The notes under the pieces: model-generated
The model's database searches: none
Told to the model about the DNA's origin: nothing
The model's input: only the letters and a program-made list of their open reading frames with translations
Assembly (NCBI GenBank): GCA_028711675.1
Contig: JAQTRT010000173.1
Coordinates: 1-6,976, forward strand
Reading direction: 5' to 3'
Origin: a bacterium
GTDB lineage: Bacteria > Spirochaetota > JAHITG01
Length of the DNA: 6,976 nt
Made by a program: the position numbers and the translations under genes
In this document: positions 1-6,552 of the stretch, one piece after another
Layout of the letters: every line of letters starts with the position of its first letter
Numbering within the stretch: the stretch's first letter is position 1

Positions 1-531
1 CCCCTCGGTTTTCTCATGTCCGCAGCCGGGATCGGGGCCCTGTCCGGCGCAATTTTTCTGGCTTCAAAAAACACCGTGGCAGGCCTTCCCAGGATCATCC
101 CCCTTTCAGCTTTCATCCTGGGGATCGGCCTTTGCCTCCTGTCGCAATCCAGGTCCCTTCCTCTATCCATGCTTCTTATGCTCTTTACAGGATTCGGCAT
201 CATTGTCCAGATGGCCTCAAGCAATACCCTGCTTCAAACTCTCGTGGATGACGACAAACGCGGCCGGGTGATGAGTTTTTACGCCATGTCCTTCATGGGC
301 GCCGCGCCTTTCGGCAGCCTTATCCTGGGAAGTCTGGCCAGCAGGATAGGAGCTCCTTCAACCATGCTTATCAGCGGGATATTCTGTATCCTGGGTTCTC
401 TGTCCTTTGCCAGGAAACTGCCAACACTTCAAAAACTGATACAGCCCTTATTAATAAAAAAAGGGGTCATTAAAGACCTTGATCCCGGGATACAGGCAGC
501 GACGGACCTTTCCCGGACCCCGGGGATATGA
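1..531 (+). CDS. MFS exporter, C-terminal part (5' end outside window)
   Basis: This is the 3' end of a major facilitator superfamily transporter. The frame is open from base 1, so the ATG at 16 is probably internal, and 176 residues are visible. About five hydrophobic helices can be seen, matching the C-terminal half of a 12-helix carrier. The loop DDDKRGRVMSFYAM (about residues 80-93) is the charged RGRVMS signature of the EntS/MFS_3 type of exporter. The cytosolic tail with GIQAATDLS is also typical of that group. The family sits in the inner membrane and exports siderophores and other small molecules by proton antiport. It lies 165 bp upstream of the ketosynthase genes on the same strand, so export of the cassette product is possible, but this is inference. 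The substrate cannot be read from the sequence. Confidence 0.85.
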   Translation, partial: PLGFLMSAAGIGALSGAIFLASKNTVAGLPRIIPLSAFILGIGLCLLSQSRSLPLSMLLMLFTGFGIIVQMASSNTLLQTLVDDDKRGRVMSFYAMSFMGAAPFGSLILGSLASRIGAPSTMLISGIFCILGSLSFARKLPTLQKLIQPLLIKKGVIKDLDPGIQAATDLSRTPGI

Positions 532-590
532 GCTTCCTGTTTCCCGTTTAGTTCTCATTTCTATATATGGAAATTCAGAAGAAAAACTCC

Positions 591-618
591 TTGATAATAA
601 AATAAAAAAAAATAATAT
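591..618 (+). promoter_or_regulatory. Candidate sigma70-type promoter before KS1
   Basis: TTGATA at 591-596 and TAATAT at 613-618 are separated by 16 bp in a very AT-rich spacer, about 80 bp before the ketosynthase start. The spacer 532-696 otherwise holds no gene and no convincing terminator for the exporter gene. Low-complexity A/T sequence makes chance matches likely. Confidence 0.3.
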
Positions 619-1653
619 ATAAGGTTCAAGGGGATTTTACTAAAAATAAGAGCTCTTTTATATCAATTAAATTTATTTTTAAAGGAAGTATGGATCATGA
701 TCAATATCAGAAGGAATCCTTATCAGACCCGCGTGGTTATCACGGGCCTTGGCACCATCAATCCCATCGGCAACAGCGTGAAAGAGTACTGGGATAACCT
801 TATTGCCGGCAAATCCGGGGTCAGGCTGGCCAGGAACACGGACTTGTCCAATTTCCATATCAAGATCGGAGCGGAAGTGGACCTGCCCGACCTTTCCTCT
901 TATTTCCCGAAAAAATTCATGCTCAAACGGCTGGACCGGTTCATCCTGTTCGGCCACGTGGCAGCGACCCAGGCCTTGAAAGACTCGGGACTGGACGTGA
1001 ACAAGGACCCGCAGCGTTACGGCGTCCTGATCGGCACGGGAGACGCAGGCGTGGGCATCACGTTCCAGAATACCCAGAATGTCCTGACATCGGGCATGGA
1101 CACGGTCTCGCCCTTCTACGTCATAGGATGCATCCCCAATACAGCTTCAGCTTACGTTGCCAAGGAGTTCAATCTGCAGGGACCGAATTTCTCGGTCAAT
1201 TCCGCATGCGCCACCAGCAATCATGCCATTGCCCTGGCCGCGCTCATGATCAAGATGGGACTCACAGACGCCATGATCTGCGGCGGCTCGGAAGCTGTCG
1301 TGAACGTCATGGGATTTGCGGGATTCGGCATGATCGGGGCTTTATCGGAAAGGAATGATTCGCCCGAAACAGCCAGCCGGCCTTATGACAAGGACCGGGA
1401 CGGATTTGTGCTGGGTGAAGGCGCGGGCATTATCTGCCTGGAAGAGCTGGAGCACGCAAAAAAACGCGGAGCCCATATCTATGCAGAACTGAAGGGTTTT
1501 GGTTTCAGCTGTGACGCGTATGACCTTGTGGCTCCCCATCCTGAAGGACGGGGGGCATGCACAGCCATGGAAGCAGCCATGGAAAACGCGGGCATCAACA
1601 AGGAGGATATTGACCTGATCAACGCGCACGGCACATCCACACCGCTTGGTGAT

Positions 1654-1668
1654 ATATTGAAAGCAGGG
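1654..1668 (+). other. Inferred frameshift site in KS1
   Basis: After GAT ATA (1651-1656) only two bases, TT at 1657-1658, remain before GAA AGC AGG GCC ATT in the downstream frame. Read that way the protein is GDI-x-ESRAITKVF. KS2 reads GDLEELTAIKGAF at the same place, with its Glu in register. One base is therefore missing in the codon for x. A later position, up to the GGG at 1666-1668, would also restore the frame but fits the paralogue less well. No classic X-XXY-YYZ slippery heptamer is present. Confidence 0.65.
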
Positions 1669-1709
1669 CCATTACAAAAGTATTCAAGGACCTGATAAAA
1701 ACGATACCT

Positions 1710-1961
1710 GTGCATAGTACGAAATCCATGATCGGCCATCTTATCGGCGCAGGCGGCGGTACAGAAGCCATTGCCGTTATCCTGGCCCTGGAAAAAGGCA
1801 TTATCCACCCCACCATCAACCAGTTCGAGCAGGACCCTGATATCCATCTGAACGTCGTCCGGAACAAAGCCATAGAAGCTAAAGTGGACCATGCGCTTTC
1901 GAACAGCTTCGGGTTCGGCGGCCAGAACGCCACGCTGGTTATTTCCAGGTATAAGGAATAA
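1710..1961 (+). pseudogene. C-terminal fragment of KS1 in the shifted frame
   Basis: This is the downstream piece of the broken ketosynthase. GTG at 1710 is the first possible initiator in this frame after the break, but in the family it aligns as an internal Val just before the STKSMIGH motif. No good ribosome site precedes it, so independent translation is unlikely. It is 83 codons long and contains the last catalytic His and the GFGG C-terminal loop. It cannot work alone. Confidence 0.7.
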
Positions 1962-1969
1962 ATATGTAA

Positions 1970-1991
1970 CACCACACCTTTTCATGTGGTG
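1970..1991 (+). terminator. Weak hairpin after KS1
   Basis: CACCACA at 1970-1976 pairs perfectly with TGTGGTG at 1985-1991 across an 8-nt loop, starting 9 nt after the KS1 stop codon. No T-run follows, so it is at best a weak or Rho-dependent terminator, or an mRNA 3'-end stabiliser. Confidence 0.35.
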
Positions 1992-2051
1992 ATTATTCAA
2001 TCGACGGGTAATCGGCGCACCTAAAGGGACACCTGATCACCGGAGTTATAT

Positions 2052-2084
2052 AGTCTAAGAGTCTGAAAGTCTGCTCGTCTAAAA
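2052..2084 (+). repeat. Tandem 8-9 bp direct repeats, AGTCTRAR type
   Basis: Four consecutive units can be read: AGTCTAAG (2052), AGTCTGAA (2060), AGTCTGCTC (2068) and GTCTAAAA (2077). They lie in the 284-bp spacer between the two ketosynthase genes, upstream of the candidate promoter. They may be regulator half-sites or a decayed simple repeat. The rest of 1962-2245 shows no gene and no ACP-like reading frame. Confidence 0.6.
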
Positions 2085-2156
2085 GTAATACATCAAAATT
2101 TCCCTTGATTTTATACTTTAAACCTGTATCATTTAATTTTGTGATTTTAACCGATA

Positions 2157-2186
2157 TTGATTCGATACAGTTTTCATGCGTATATT
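2157..2186 (+). promoter_or_regulatory. Candidate promoter before KS2
   Basis: TTGATT at 2157-2162 and TATATT at 2181-2186 are 18 bp apart, about 60 bp before the KS2 start. A second candidate is TTGATT at 2105-2110 with TATCAT at 2127-2132 (16-bp spacer). Either would let KS2 and the genes behind it be transcribed independently of the broken KS1. The assignment rests on hexamer matches only. Confidence 0.35.
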
Positions 2187-2245
2187 CATCTGATTTGACT
2201 ATTTCCAGTCCTATTAAACATTAAAAGGATAAGGTTCTATCATCC

Positions 2246-3541
2246 ATGGAAAAAAACAGTAAAAGAAGGGTTGTCATTACAGGCATGGCCACTATCAATC
2301 CCTTAGCCGATAACCTGGAGGATTTCTATACAAACCTGATCAATGGGAAATCCGGCATCAGACGGTGGACATCCATTGACATGTCACGGGTCGAATGCAA
2401 GATCGGCGGCGACCTGGGCCATTACGATTTCACCAAAGCCCTGGATAACCTGAGAGGCAGGATATCGGAAGAGCTCCATAAAAAACTCCGTAAGCTCTTC
2501 AGGACCTGTACTTTTTCCAATAAAGCAGCCATGCTCTGCAGCATCAACGCGTACCTGGACGCGAAACTCTTCGGAAACCATGACGACCCGTTCCGGACCA
2601 GCGTCATCACAGGCGGCCATAATTTCAATTCGGTCTATATTACAAAGAACAACAAGCAGTTCGAAGCGGAACCTGATTTTATCGATCCGCTCTTTGGCGT
2701 GGAAGCCCTTGACCCGAACATCCCTGCTTCCATATCAGAGGTCCTGAACGTAAAAGGCCCCACATTCACCATCGGCGGAGCGTGCGCCAGCGGTAACCTG
2801 GCCATAAGGGACGGATTCAGGGATATCGTGACAGGGGAATGCGACAGGTCTGTGGTCTCCGGCGCCATCTTTGACATGACGCCCGCGGATATCCAGGCCA
2901 TGGTCATGCTTAATTCCGTGGTGGTCGATCCGGCCTTGCAGAACGAACCGGAAAAAGCCTCACGGCCGTTCGACGCGGACCGGTGCGGGTTCATCCCGTC
3001 CCACGGCGCAGGCGCCATTATCCTGGAAGAACTGGAGACCGCCAAAAGACGCGGGGCGGTTATTCATGCGGAACTCCTGGGCGTGATGGCCAATGCCAAT
3101 GCCAATCACGTGCCGGCACCCAGTTCCGAAAGCCAGACCAGGCTCATGAAAGATCTATTGGCTCATACCGGTATAAAGCCCGAACAGGTCGATTATGTGA
3201 ATTGCCATGCCACAAGCACCCCGCTCGGTGATCTGGAAGAACTGACAGCCATTAAAGGGGCGTTCGGTCCCCATACCAAAAAGCTGAAGCTGAACGCGCC
3301 CAAGTCCATGCTGGGACACGTATGCTGGTCCGCCCCTATTGTGGAAACCATTGCCGGCATCCTCCAGATGAAACACGGCATGCTCCACCCGTCCATCAAT
3401 ATTAATAAGCTGGACCCGGCCGTTGACCTGGATGTATGCCCCAACAAAGCAATCGCGCATAAGATCCGTATCATGCTGAAGAACTCGTTCGGATTCGGCG
3501 GCATCAATTGCTGCAGTCTGATAAAAGAATATGAGGAATGA
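2246..3541 (+). CDS. Divergent FabF-like ketosynthase (KS2)
   Basis: This 431-residue thiolase-fold condensing enzyme is a paralogue of KS1; both begin RVVITGxxTINP and share an LIxGKSGxR block. The catalytic set is visible: Cys180 in GGACASGN, His321 in NCHATSTPLGD, Lys353 and His358 in KSMLGH, and the C-terminal NSFGFGGIN. It departs from FabF in several motifs. NCHATSTP replaces NAHGTSTP. The usual Gly/Ala-rich GHLLGAAGG stretch reads GHVCWSAPIVET at 357-368. Cassette ketosynthases of the PksF/CurC/TaK type decarboxylate malonyl-ACP to acetyl-ACP and usually carry Ser instead of Cys. This one keeps Cys, so it could condense, decarboxylate or both. The start ATG at 2246 has AAGGATAAGG at 2225-2234. 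The stop overlaps the ribosome site of the following ketoreductase. Condensing-enzyme family is certain; exact role is open. Confidence 0.9.
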   Translation: MEKNSKRRVVITGMATINPLADNLEDFYTNLINGKSGIRRWTSIDMSRVECKIGGDLGHYDFTKALDNLRGRISEELHKKLRKLFRTCTFSNKAAMLCSINAYLDAKLFGNHDDPFRTSVITGGHNFNSVYITKNNKQFEAEPDFIDPLFGVEALDPNIPASISEVLNVKGPTFTIGGACASGNLAIRDGFRDIVTGECDRSVVSGAIFDMTPADIQAMVMLNSVVVDPALQNEPEKASRPFDADRCGFIPSHGAGAIILEELETAKRRGAVIHAELLGVMANANANHVPAPSSESQTRLMKDLLAHTGIKPEQVDYVNCHATSTPLGDLEELTAIKGAFGPHTKKLKLNAPKSMLGHVCWSAPIVETIAGILQMKHGMLHPSININKLDPAVDLDVCPNKAIAHKIRIMLKNSFGFGGINCCSLIKEYEE

Positions 3542-3544
3542 TCC

Positions 3545-4285
3545 ATGAATATATTTATCACAGGCGGGTCAAGGGGAATAGGCAGGGTTATTGTGCTGAA
3601 GCTTGTTAAAGAAGGGAACGGATGCGCCTTTACGTATTCCGGGAATAAAGCCGGCGCTGACGAGACCATCAAACAAGCCAGAGAGATCAACCCCTCGGTC
3701 CCTGTCCGGAGCTATCAGCTCGATGTCAAGAATCCCGACCAGGTGGAAAAAGTGATCGAGGAAGCCATTAAAGATTTTGTGAACATAGACGGAGTGGTGA
3801 ATAACGCGGCCGTGGTACGGAACAACGCAGCTGCCTTGATGAGCAACGAGGAATGGAACGAGGTCATTGCCACTAACCTGACCGGCCCGTTCTATGTGTG
3901 CCGGACCTTCCTCATGCACTTCATCTCCAACCGGTTCGGCCGCATCATCAACATCTCATCCCTGGCCCAGACCGGGTGCAGCGGCCAGGTGAATTACGCG
4001 GCAAGCAAGGCCGGGCTCATCGGTCTTACCAAGACCCTGGCCAAAGAGTACGGGAGCAAGGGGATCACGGCCAATGTGGTGACCGTGGGCTATGTCCAGA
4101 CCGACATGACAAAAGACAACATGGCCGAGACACTCCATAAGTTCTGGCTCCGGCACTGCCCCGTGAAGAAGATCACCGATGCCGAGGATATTGCCGAGCT
4201 GGTCTGGTTCCTCTGCACCAAAAGAACGGAATTCATCAACGGCGAAGTGATCAATGTCTCGGGCGGTCTGACATACGCGCCGTAA
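3545..4285 (+). CDS. Stand-alone SDR ketoreductase, FabG-like
   Basis: This 246-residue short-chain dehydrogenase/reductase probably reduces 3-oxoacyl-ACP to 3-hydroxyacyl-ACP with NAD(P)H. Classical SDR motifs are visible in order: TGGSRGIG (6-13) for the cofactor, Asp60 in the LDV motif, NNAA (86-89), Asn111, the catalytic Ser in NISSL (138/139), and Tyr151 and Lys155 in YAASK. The C-terminus has the usual NGEVINVSGG. The start lies 3 nt after the KS2 stop, and GAGGAA at 3533-3538 inside the KS2 end serves as ribosome site, so translation is coupled to KS2. Beta-branching cassettes do not normally contain a private ketoreductase, which makes its place here notable. Other SDR substrates cannot be excluded, but the neighbours favour an ACP-bound ketone. 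Confidence 0.88.
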   Translation: MNIFITGGSRGIGRVIVLKLVKEGNGCAFTYSGNKAGADETIKQAREINPSVPVRSYQLDVKNPDQVEKVIEEAIKDFVNIDGVVNNAAVVRNNAAALMSNEEWNEVIATNLTGPFYVCRTFLMHFISNRFGRIINISSLAQTGCSGQVNYAASKAGLIGLTKTLAKEYGSKGITANVVTVGYVQTDMTKDNMAETLHKFWLRHCPVKKITDAEDIAELVWFLCTKRTEFINGEVINVSGGLTYAP

Positions 4286-4296
4286 AGAAAAGGCAA

Positions 4297-4328
4297 TAAA
4301 GGCATTAAGGGGATAAAGGTTGTAAAGG
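4297..4328 (+). repeat. Tandem 8-9 bp direct repeats, TAAAGG type
   Basis: TAAAGG occurs at 4297, 4314 and 4323, with the variant TTAAGG at 4305, so four units repeat every 8-9 bp just after the ketoreductase stop. The strand is A/G-rich and each unit resembles a Shine-Dalgarno core, but no start codon with a usable frame follows them. They could be regulator sites or a simple repeat. Confidence 0.6.
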
Positions 4329-4342
4329 TTAAAACATAAAAG

Positions 4343-4382
4343 GCCATCATGTGTCTTTATTTTATAAAAAATACATGATGGC
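4343..4382 (+). promoter_or_regulatory. Hairpin abutting the HMGS ribosome site
   Basis: GCCATCATGT (4343-4352) and ACATGATGGC (4373-4382) form a perfect 10-bp inverted repeat. It extends inward by a G-T and a T-A pair, with an A/T-rich loop between. The right arm ends exactly where AAGGAAG (4383-4389), the HMGS ribosome site, begins. There is no T-run after it, so it is not an intrinsic terminator. A role in translation initiation, mRNA processing or as an operator is inference. Confidence 0.6.
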
Positions 4383-4393
4383 AAGGAAGCACC

Positions 4394-5623
4394 ATGAAAA
4401 AGGTCGGTATTGAAAAAATCAATTTATACGGCTGTTCCTTGTTCATGAAACAGGAGAACCTGGCAAAAGCCAGAGGGAAGGACCCGGACAAGGTGATCAG
4501 GGATTACCTTATCAATACCCGTTCCCTTAATCCTCCTTACGAAGATACGGTCACCATGGGTGCCAACGCGGCCAGGCCCATGCTCACGGACCGGGATAAA
4601 AAAGATATAGGAATGCTCATCGTGGGGACGGAAGGCTCGGTGGATTTCGGCAAGCCCATCAGCACCAATATCCACGAAGCGCTTGGTCTCCATCATAACG
4701 TACGGAATTACGAGACCAAGCATGCCTGCTACAGCGGTGTGGCAGCCCTGGACACGGCTGTCAACTGGATCGCATCAGGCCTGAACCACGGGAAAAAGGC
4801 CCTGGTCATTGCAACGGATTTCTCCAGGATGCACCTGGGCAAGGACCATGAGTTTGTGCTCGGCGGCACGGCTGCCGCTATCCTGGTGAGCGACACTCCC
4901 CGGGTCGTGGAGTACGAACTGGAGAAAAAAGGCTTTTGGTCAACGAACATCTACGACACATTCAGGCCCACGGCCAGGCATGAGTCGGGCAATAATGAAG
5001 TAAGCCTTTACAGCTACTCGGACGCCCTGGAAGGCGCGTATAAACATTACCTTGAGAATGCCGGTGAACCGGTCGACTTCGATTCCTATTTTGATTACAA
5101 TATTTACCATATGCCGTTCCCGGGCATGGCATTCCAGGCGCACAGGATATTGTGCAACCTGGCCAAACCCAGGTCCAAGGCGGAAGTGAAGGAAAATTTC
5201 AATAAAAAGGTCCTGCCCTCTCTCAGGTTCGCTTCCCGTGTGGGAAGCACGTACGGAGCCAGTAATTTCGTGGGCCTGTGCGGACTCATTCAGAGCGTGG
5301 ATAACCTGAAGTCCGGCAGCAGGATCGGGTTTTTCTCCTACGGTTCAGGCGCCATCGGCGAATTCTACAGCGCCAAGATCCTGCCTGAGGCCGGGAAGAT
5401 CATTGACAGCATGAAGATCGACGAAGCCTATGACCGGAGGAAAGAAGTGACCGTGGAACAGTACGAAATGATAGAAAAGATGCGGGAAAGCAATATAGAA
5501 AAACAGGACTTTGTACCGGACTTTTCCGTACTCGATAACTGGTATGACAAGCATTATAAAGGCAAAGGCTTCCTGGTCCTGAAGGAAGTAAAGAACTTTT
5601 ACAGAAAATACGAGTGGAGCTGA
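4394..5623 (+). CDS. pksG: HMG-CoA synthase-like beta-branching enzyme (PksG/HMGS type)
   Basis: This 409-residue enzyme of the HMG-CoA synthase family adds an acetyl unit from a donor ACP to the beta-carbonyl of an ACP-bound acyl chain. The catalytic triad is visible: Glu80 in TEGSVDFGK, Cys112 in KHACYSG and His239 in YHMPFPG. Other family blocks are PPYEDTVTMGANAA (47-60), the RVGSTYGAS loop (282-290), FSYGSGAIGEFYS (314-326) and a C-terminus FYRKYEW. Compared from memory with Bacillus PksG, the blocks align throughout, including the HRKYRW tail. The stretch after the TDFSR block (141-145) is about ten residues shorter. The pairing with two ECH homologues separates it from primary mevalonate-pathway HMGS, although that enzyme is the nearest alternative. 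The start at 4394 has AAGGAAG immediately upstream. Confidence 0.93.
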   Translation: MKKVGIEKINLYGCSLFMKQENLAKARGKDPDKVIRDYLINTRSLNPPYEDTVTMGANAARPMLTDRDKKDIGMLIVGTEGSVDFGKPISTNIHEALGLHHNVRNYETKHACYSGVAALDTAVNWIASGLNHGKKALVIATDFSRMHLGKDHEFVLGGTAAAILVSDTPRVVEYELEKKGFWSTNIYDTFRPTARHESGNNEVSLYSYSDALEGAYKHYLENAGEPVDFDSYFDYNIYHMPFPGMAFQAHRILCNLAKPRSKAEVKENFNKKVLPSLRFASRVGSTYGASNFVGLCGLIQSVDNLKSGSRIGFFSYGSGAIGEFYSAKILPEAGKIIDSMKIDEAYDRRKEVTVEQYEMIEKMRESNIEKQDFVPDFSVLDNWYDKHYKGKGFLVLKEVKNFYRKYEWS

Positions 5624-5627
5624 TACA

Positions 5628-6431
5628 ATGGCCCTTGTGGAACAATACAGCGATTCCGGACTCTGCGTCATAACCCTGAACAACAGCGAGGCCGGCAACG
5701 TACTGAACATCCAGAGTATGGAAGAGTTCCATAAAGCCCTCCGGGCCTCTCTCAAAGACGGGAAAGCGCGGGTCATCCTCCTCCGTTCCAACGGCGACAA
5801 TTTCTGCCTGGGTATGGACCTGAAGATGCTCCAGGAAACAGAAGGCCGGAACAGCCTGGCTAAAAAAGCTGTTGCCCTGTATACCCGCCTTCTCTCCCTG
5901 ATCTATAAAAGCCCCAAGCCCGTCATCTCCCTCATTCAAGGGAATGTAAAAGCCGGCGGCATGGGCCTGGCCTGCACCTGCGACATCGTTATTGCCTCCG
6001 ATAATTCCACGTTCGAATTCAGCGAGATATTCTTCGGCCTCATCCCGGCCAATGTCATGCCTTTCCTTTATTCCCTCAGGATACAACCCCAGAAACTGCG
6101 GTACCTCGTGCTGACCGGAAAGAAGCTCTCGGCTGCTGAAGCTAAAGGACTGGACCTGGTGGATGAGGTCTTCTCAGGTCCGGAGATGGAAAAAGGGATT
6201 AAAAGCATCATCAAGAACCTCCTGCGGGCATCGCCTGAAGCCCTGGCCGAGGCTAAATTGTTCACACGGAAGCTTTCAGGAAAGTCCATGGAGAAATCCA
6301 TTTCCATGGCCAGGAAAAAACTGCTGGGCCTGATCAGGGACCCTGATGTCATGAACGCCATCAAGTCCTTCAACTCCGGCGAATTTCCTTCCTGGTTCGA
6401 AAAATTCCGGCCTGAAAAACCGTTGGTATAA
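5628..6431 (+). CDS. pksH: Enoyl-CoA hydratase homologue ECH1 (PksH type), beta-branch dehydratase
   Basis: This 267-residue crotonase-superfamily protein probably dehydrates the HMG-ACP intermediate to 3-methylglutaconyl-ACP. The two oxyanion-hole segments are visible at FCLGMD (59-64) and VKAGGMG (107-113). The Glu133 in FSEIFFGLIPANVMPFL sits where crotonases have a catalytic acid. The blocks KxxAGGxG...CDIxIA and FSExxFGLxPAxVxPFL match Bacillus PksH as remembered, and the length is close to its roughly 260 residues. The start lies 4 nt after the HMGS stop with GTGGAG at 5614-5619, so the two are translationally coupled. The C-terminal region is rich in Lys and Ser. A fatty-acid oxidation hydratase is the alternative, made unlikely by the context. 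Confidence 0.9.
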   Translation: MALVEQYSDSGLCVITLNNSEAGNVLNIQSMEEFHKALRASLKDGKARVILLRSNGDNFCLGMDLKMLQETEGRNSLAKKAVALYTRLLSLIYKSPKPVISLIQGNVKAGGMGLACTCDIVIASDNSTFEFSEIFFGLIPANVMPFLYSLRIQPQKLRYLVLTGKKLSAAEAKGLDLVDEVFSGPEMEKGIKSIIKNLLRASPEALAEAKLFTRKLSGKSMEKSISMARKKLLGLIRDPDVMNAIKSFNSGEFPSWFEKFRPEKPLV

Positions 6432-6481
6432 AAAAATTATCGAAATAGCAGAACATGTGAATTATTTAAATTTTTCGGTTT

Positions 6482-6522
6482 GGAGAACCGTAATTTTGAC
6501 AGGATGTCAAAATAGGTTCTCC
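6482..6522 (+). other. Inner hairpin A of the branched palindrome
   Basis: GGAGAACC (6482-6489) pairs with GGTTCTCC (6515-6522). Inside it ATTTTGACA (6493-6501) pairs with TGTCAAAAT (6505-6513) around a GGA loop. Together these are 17 perfect base pairs with a small 3/1-nt internal loop. No T-run follows, so it is not a standard terminator. Confidence 0.8.
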
Positions 6523-6523
6523 C

Positions 6524-6552
6524 CTCGCAGGGCTGCATGGATGCAGCCCGAG
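6524..6552 (+). other. Inner hairpin B of the branched palindrome
   Basis: GGGCTGCAT (6530-6538) and ATGCAGCCC (6541-6549) are perfect inverted repeats separated by GG; in RNA the stem would be GGGCTGC/GCAGCCC with a 6-nt loop. CTC (6524-6526) and GAG (6550-6552) extend it past a 3-nt bulge. It is the most GC-rich part of the spacer. Confidence 0.75.

Larger units (their letters stand above)
697..1961 (+). pseudogene. FabF-like beta-ketoacyl-ACP synthase (KS1), disrupted by a one-base frameshift
   Basis: This is a condensing enzyme of the KAS II/type II PKS ketosynthase class, about 421 residues if the frame is restored, which is normal for FabF. The first frame (697-1695) carries RVVITGLGTINPIG at the N-terminus, the nucleophile Cys171 in NSACATSN and His311 in NAHGTSTPLGD. 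The remaining part lies in another frame (to 1961) with KSMIGHLIGAGGGTEAI, giving the conserved Lys and second His, and the C-terminal NSFGFGGQNATLVI. The frame is lost by a single missing base near 1657-1658, and the first frame ends at a TGA at 1693-1695. The start ATG at 697 has AAAGGAAG at 681-688, 8 nt upstream; the ATG at 690 is in another frame. All catalytic residues survive, so the break is recent, a sequencing indel, or recoded. Family assignment is firm; activity of the product is unknown. Confidence 0.85.

Noticed and set aside
490..530. GC-rich CCCCGGGG palindrome at the end of the exporter gene as a terminator
   Set aside because: It lies inside the coding region, the stem is short and self-complementary, and no T-run follows.
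1660..1674. Programmed -1 frameshift signal in KS1
   Set aside because: No slippery heptamer of the X-XXY-YYZ form is present, and the paralogue alignment points to a lost base instead.
1342..2000. Minus-strand open frames of 95-173 codons opposite KS1
   Set aside because: They are antisense to strongly conserved ketosynthase sequence, have no recognisable domains and no ribosome sites; they are shadows of the coding strand.
5400..6086. Minus-strand open frame of 228 codons opposite the HMGS end and ECH1
   Set aside because: It overlaps two well-supported genes, crosses their junction and shows no protein family features.
6482..6522. Hairpin A as intrinsic terminator after ECH1
   Set aside because: The stem is followed by CCTCGCAGGG and not by a T-run, and a further hairpin and gene follow on the same strand.
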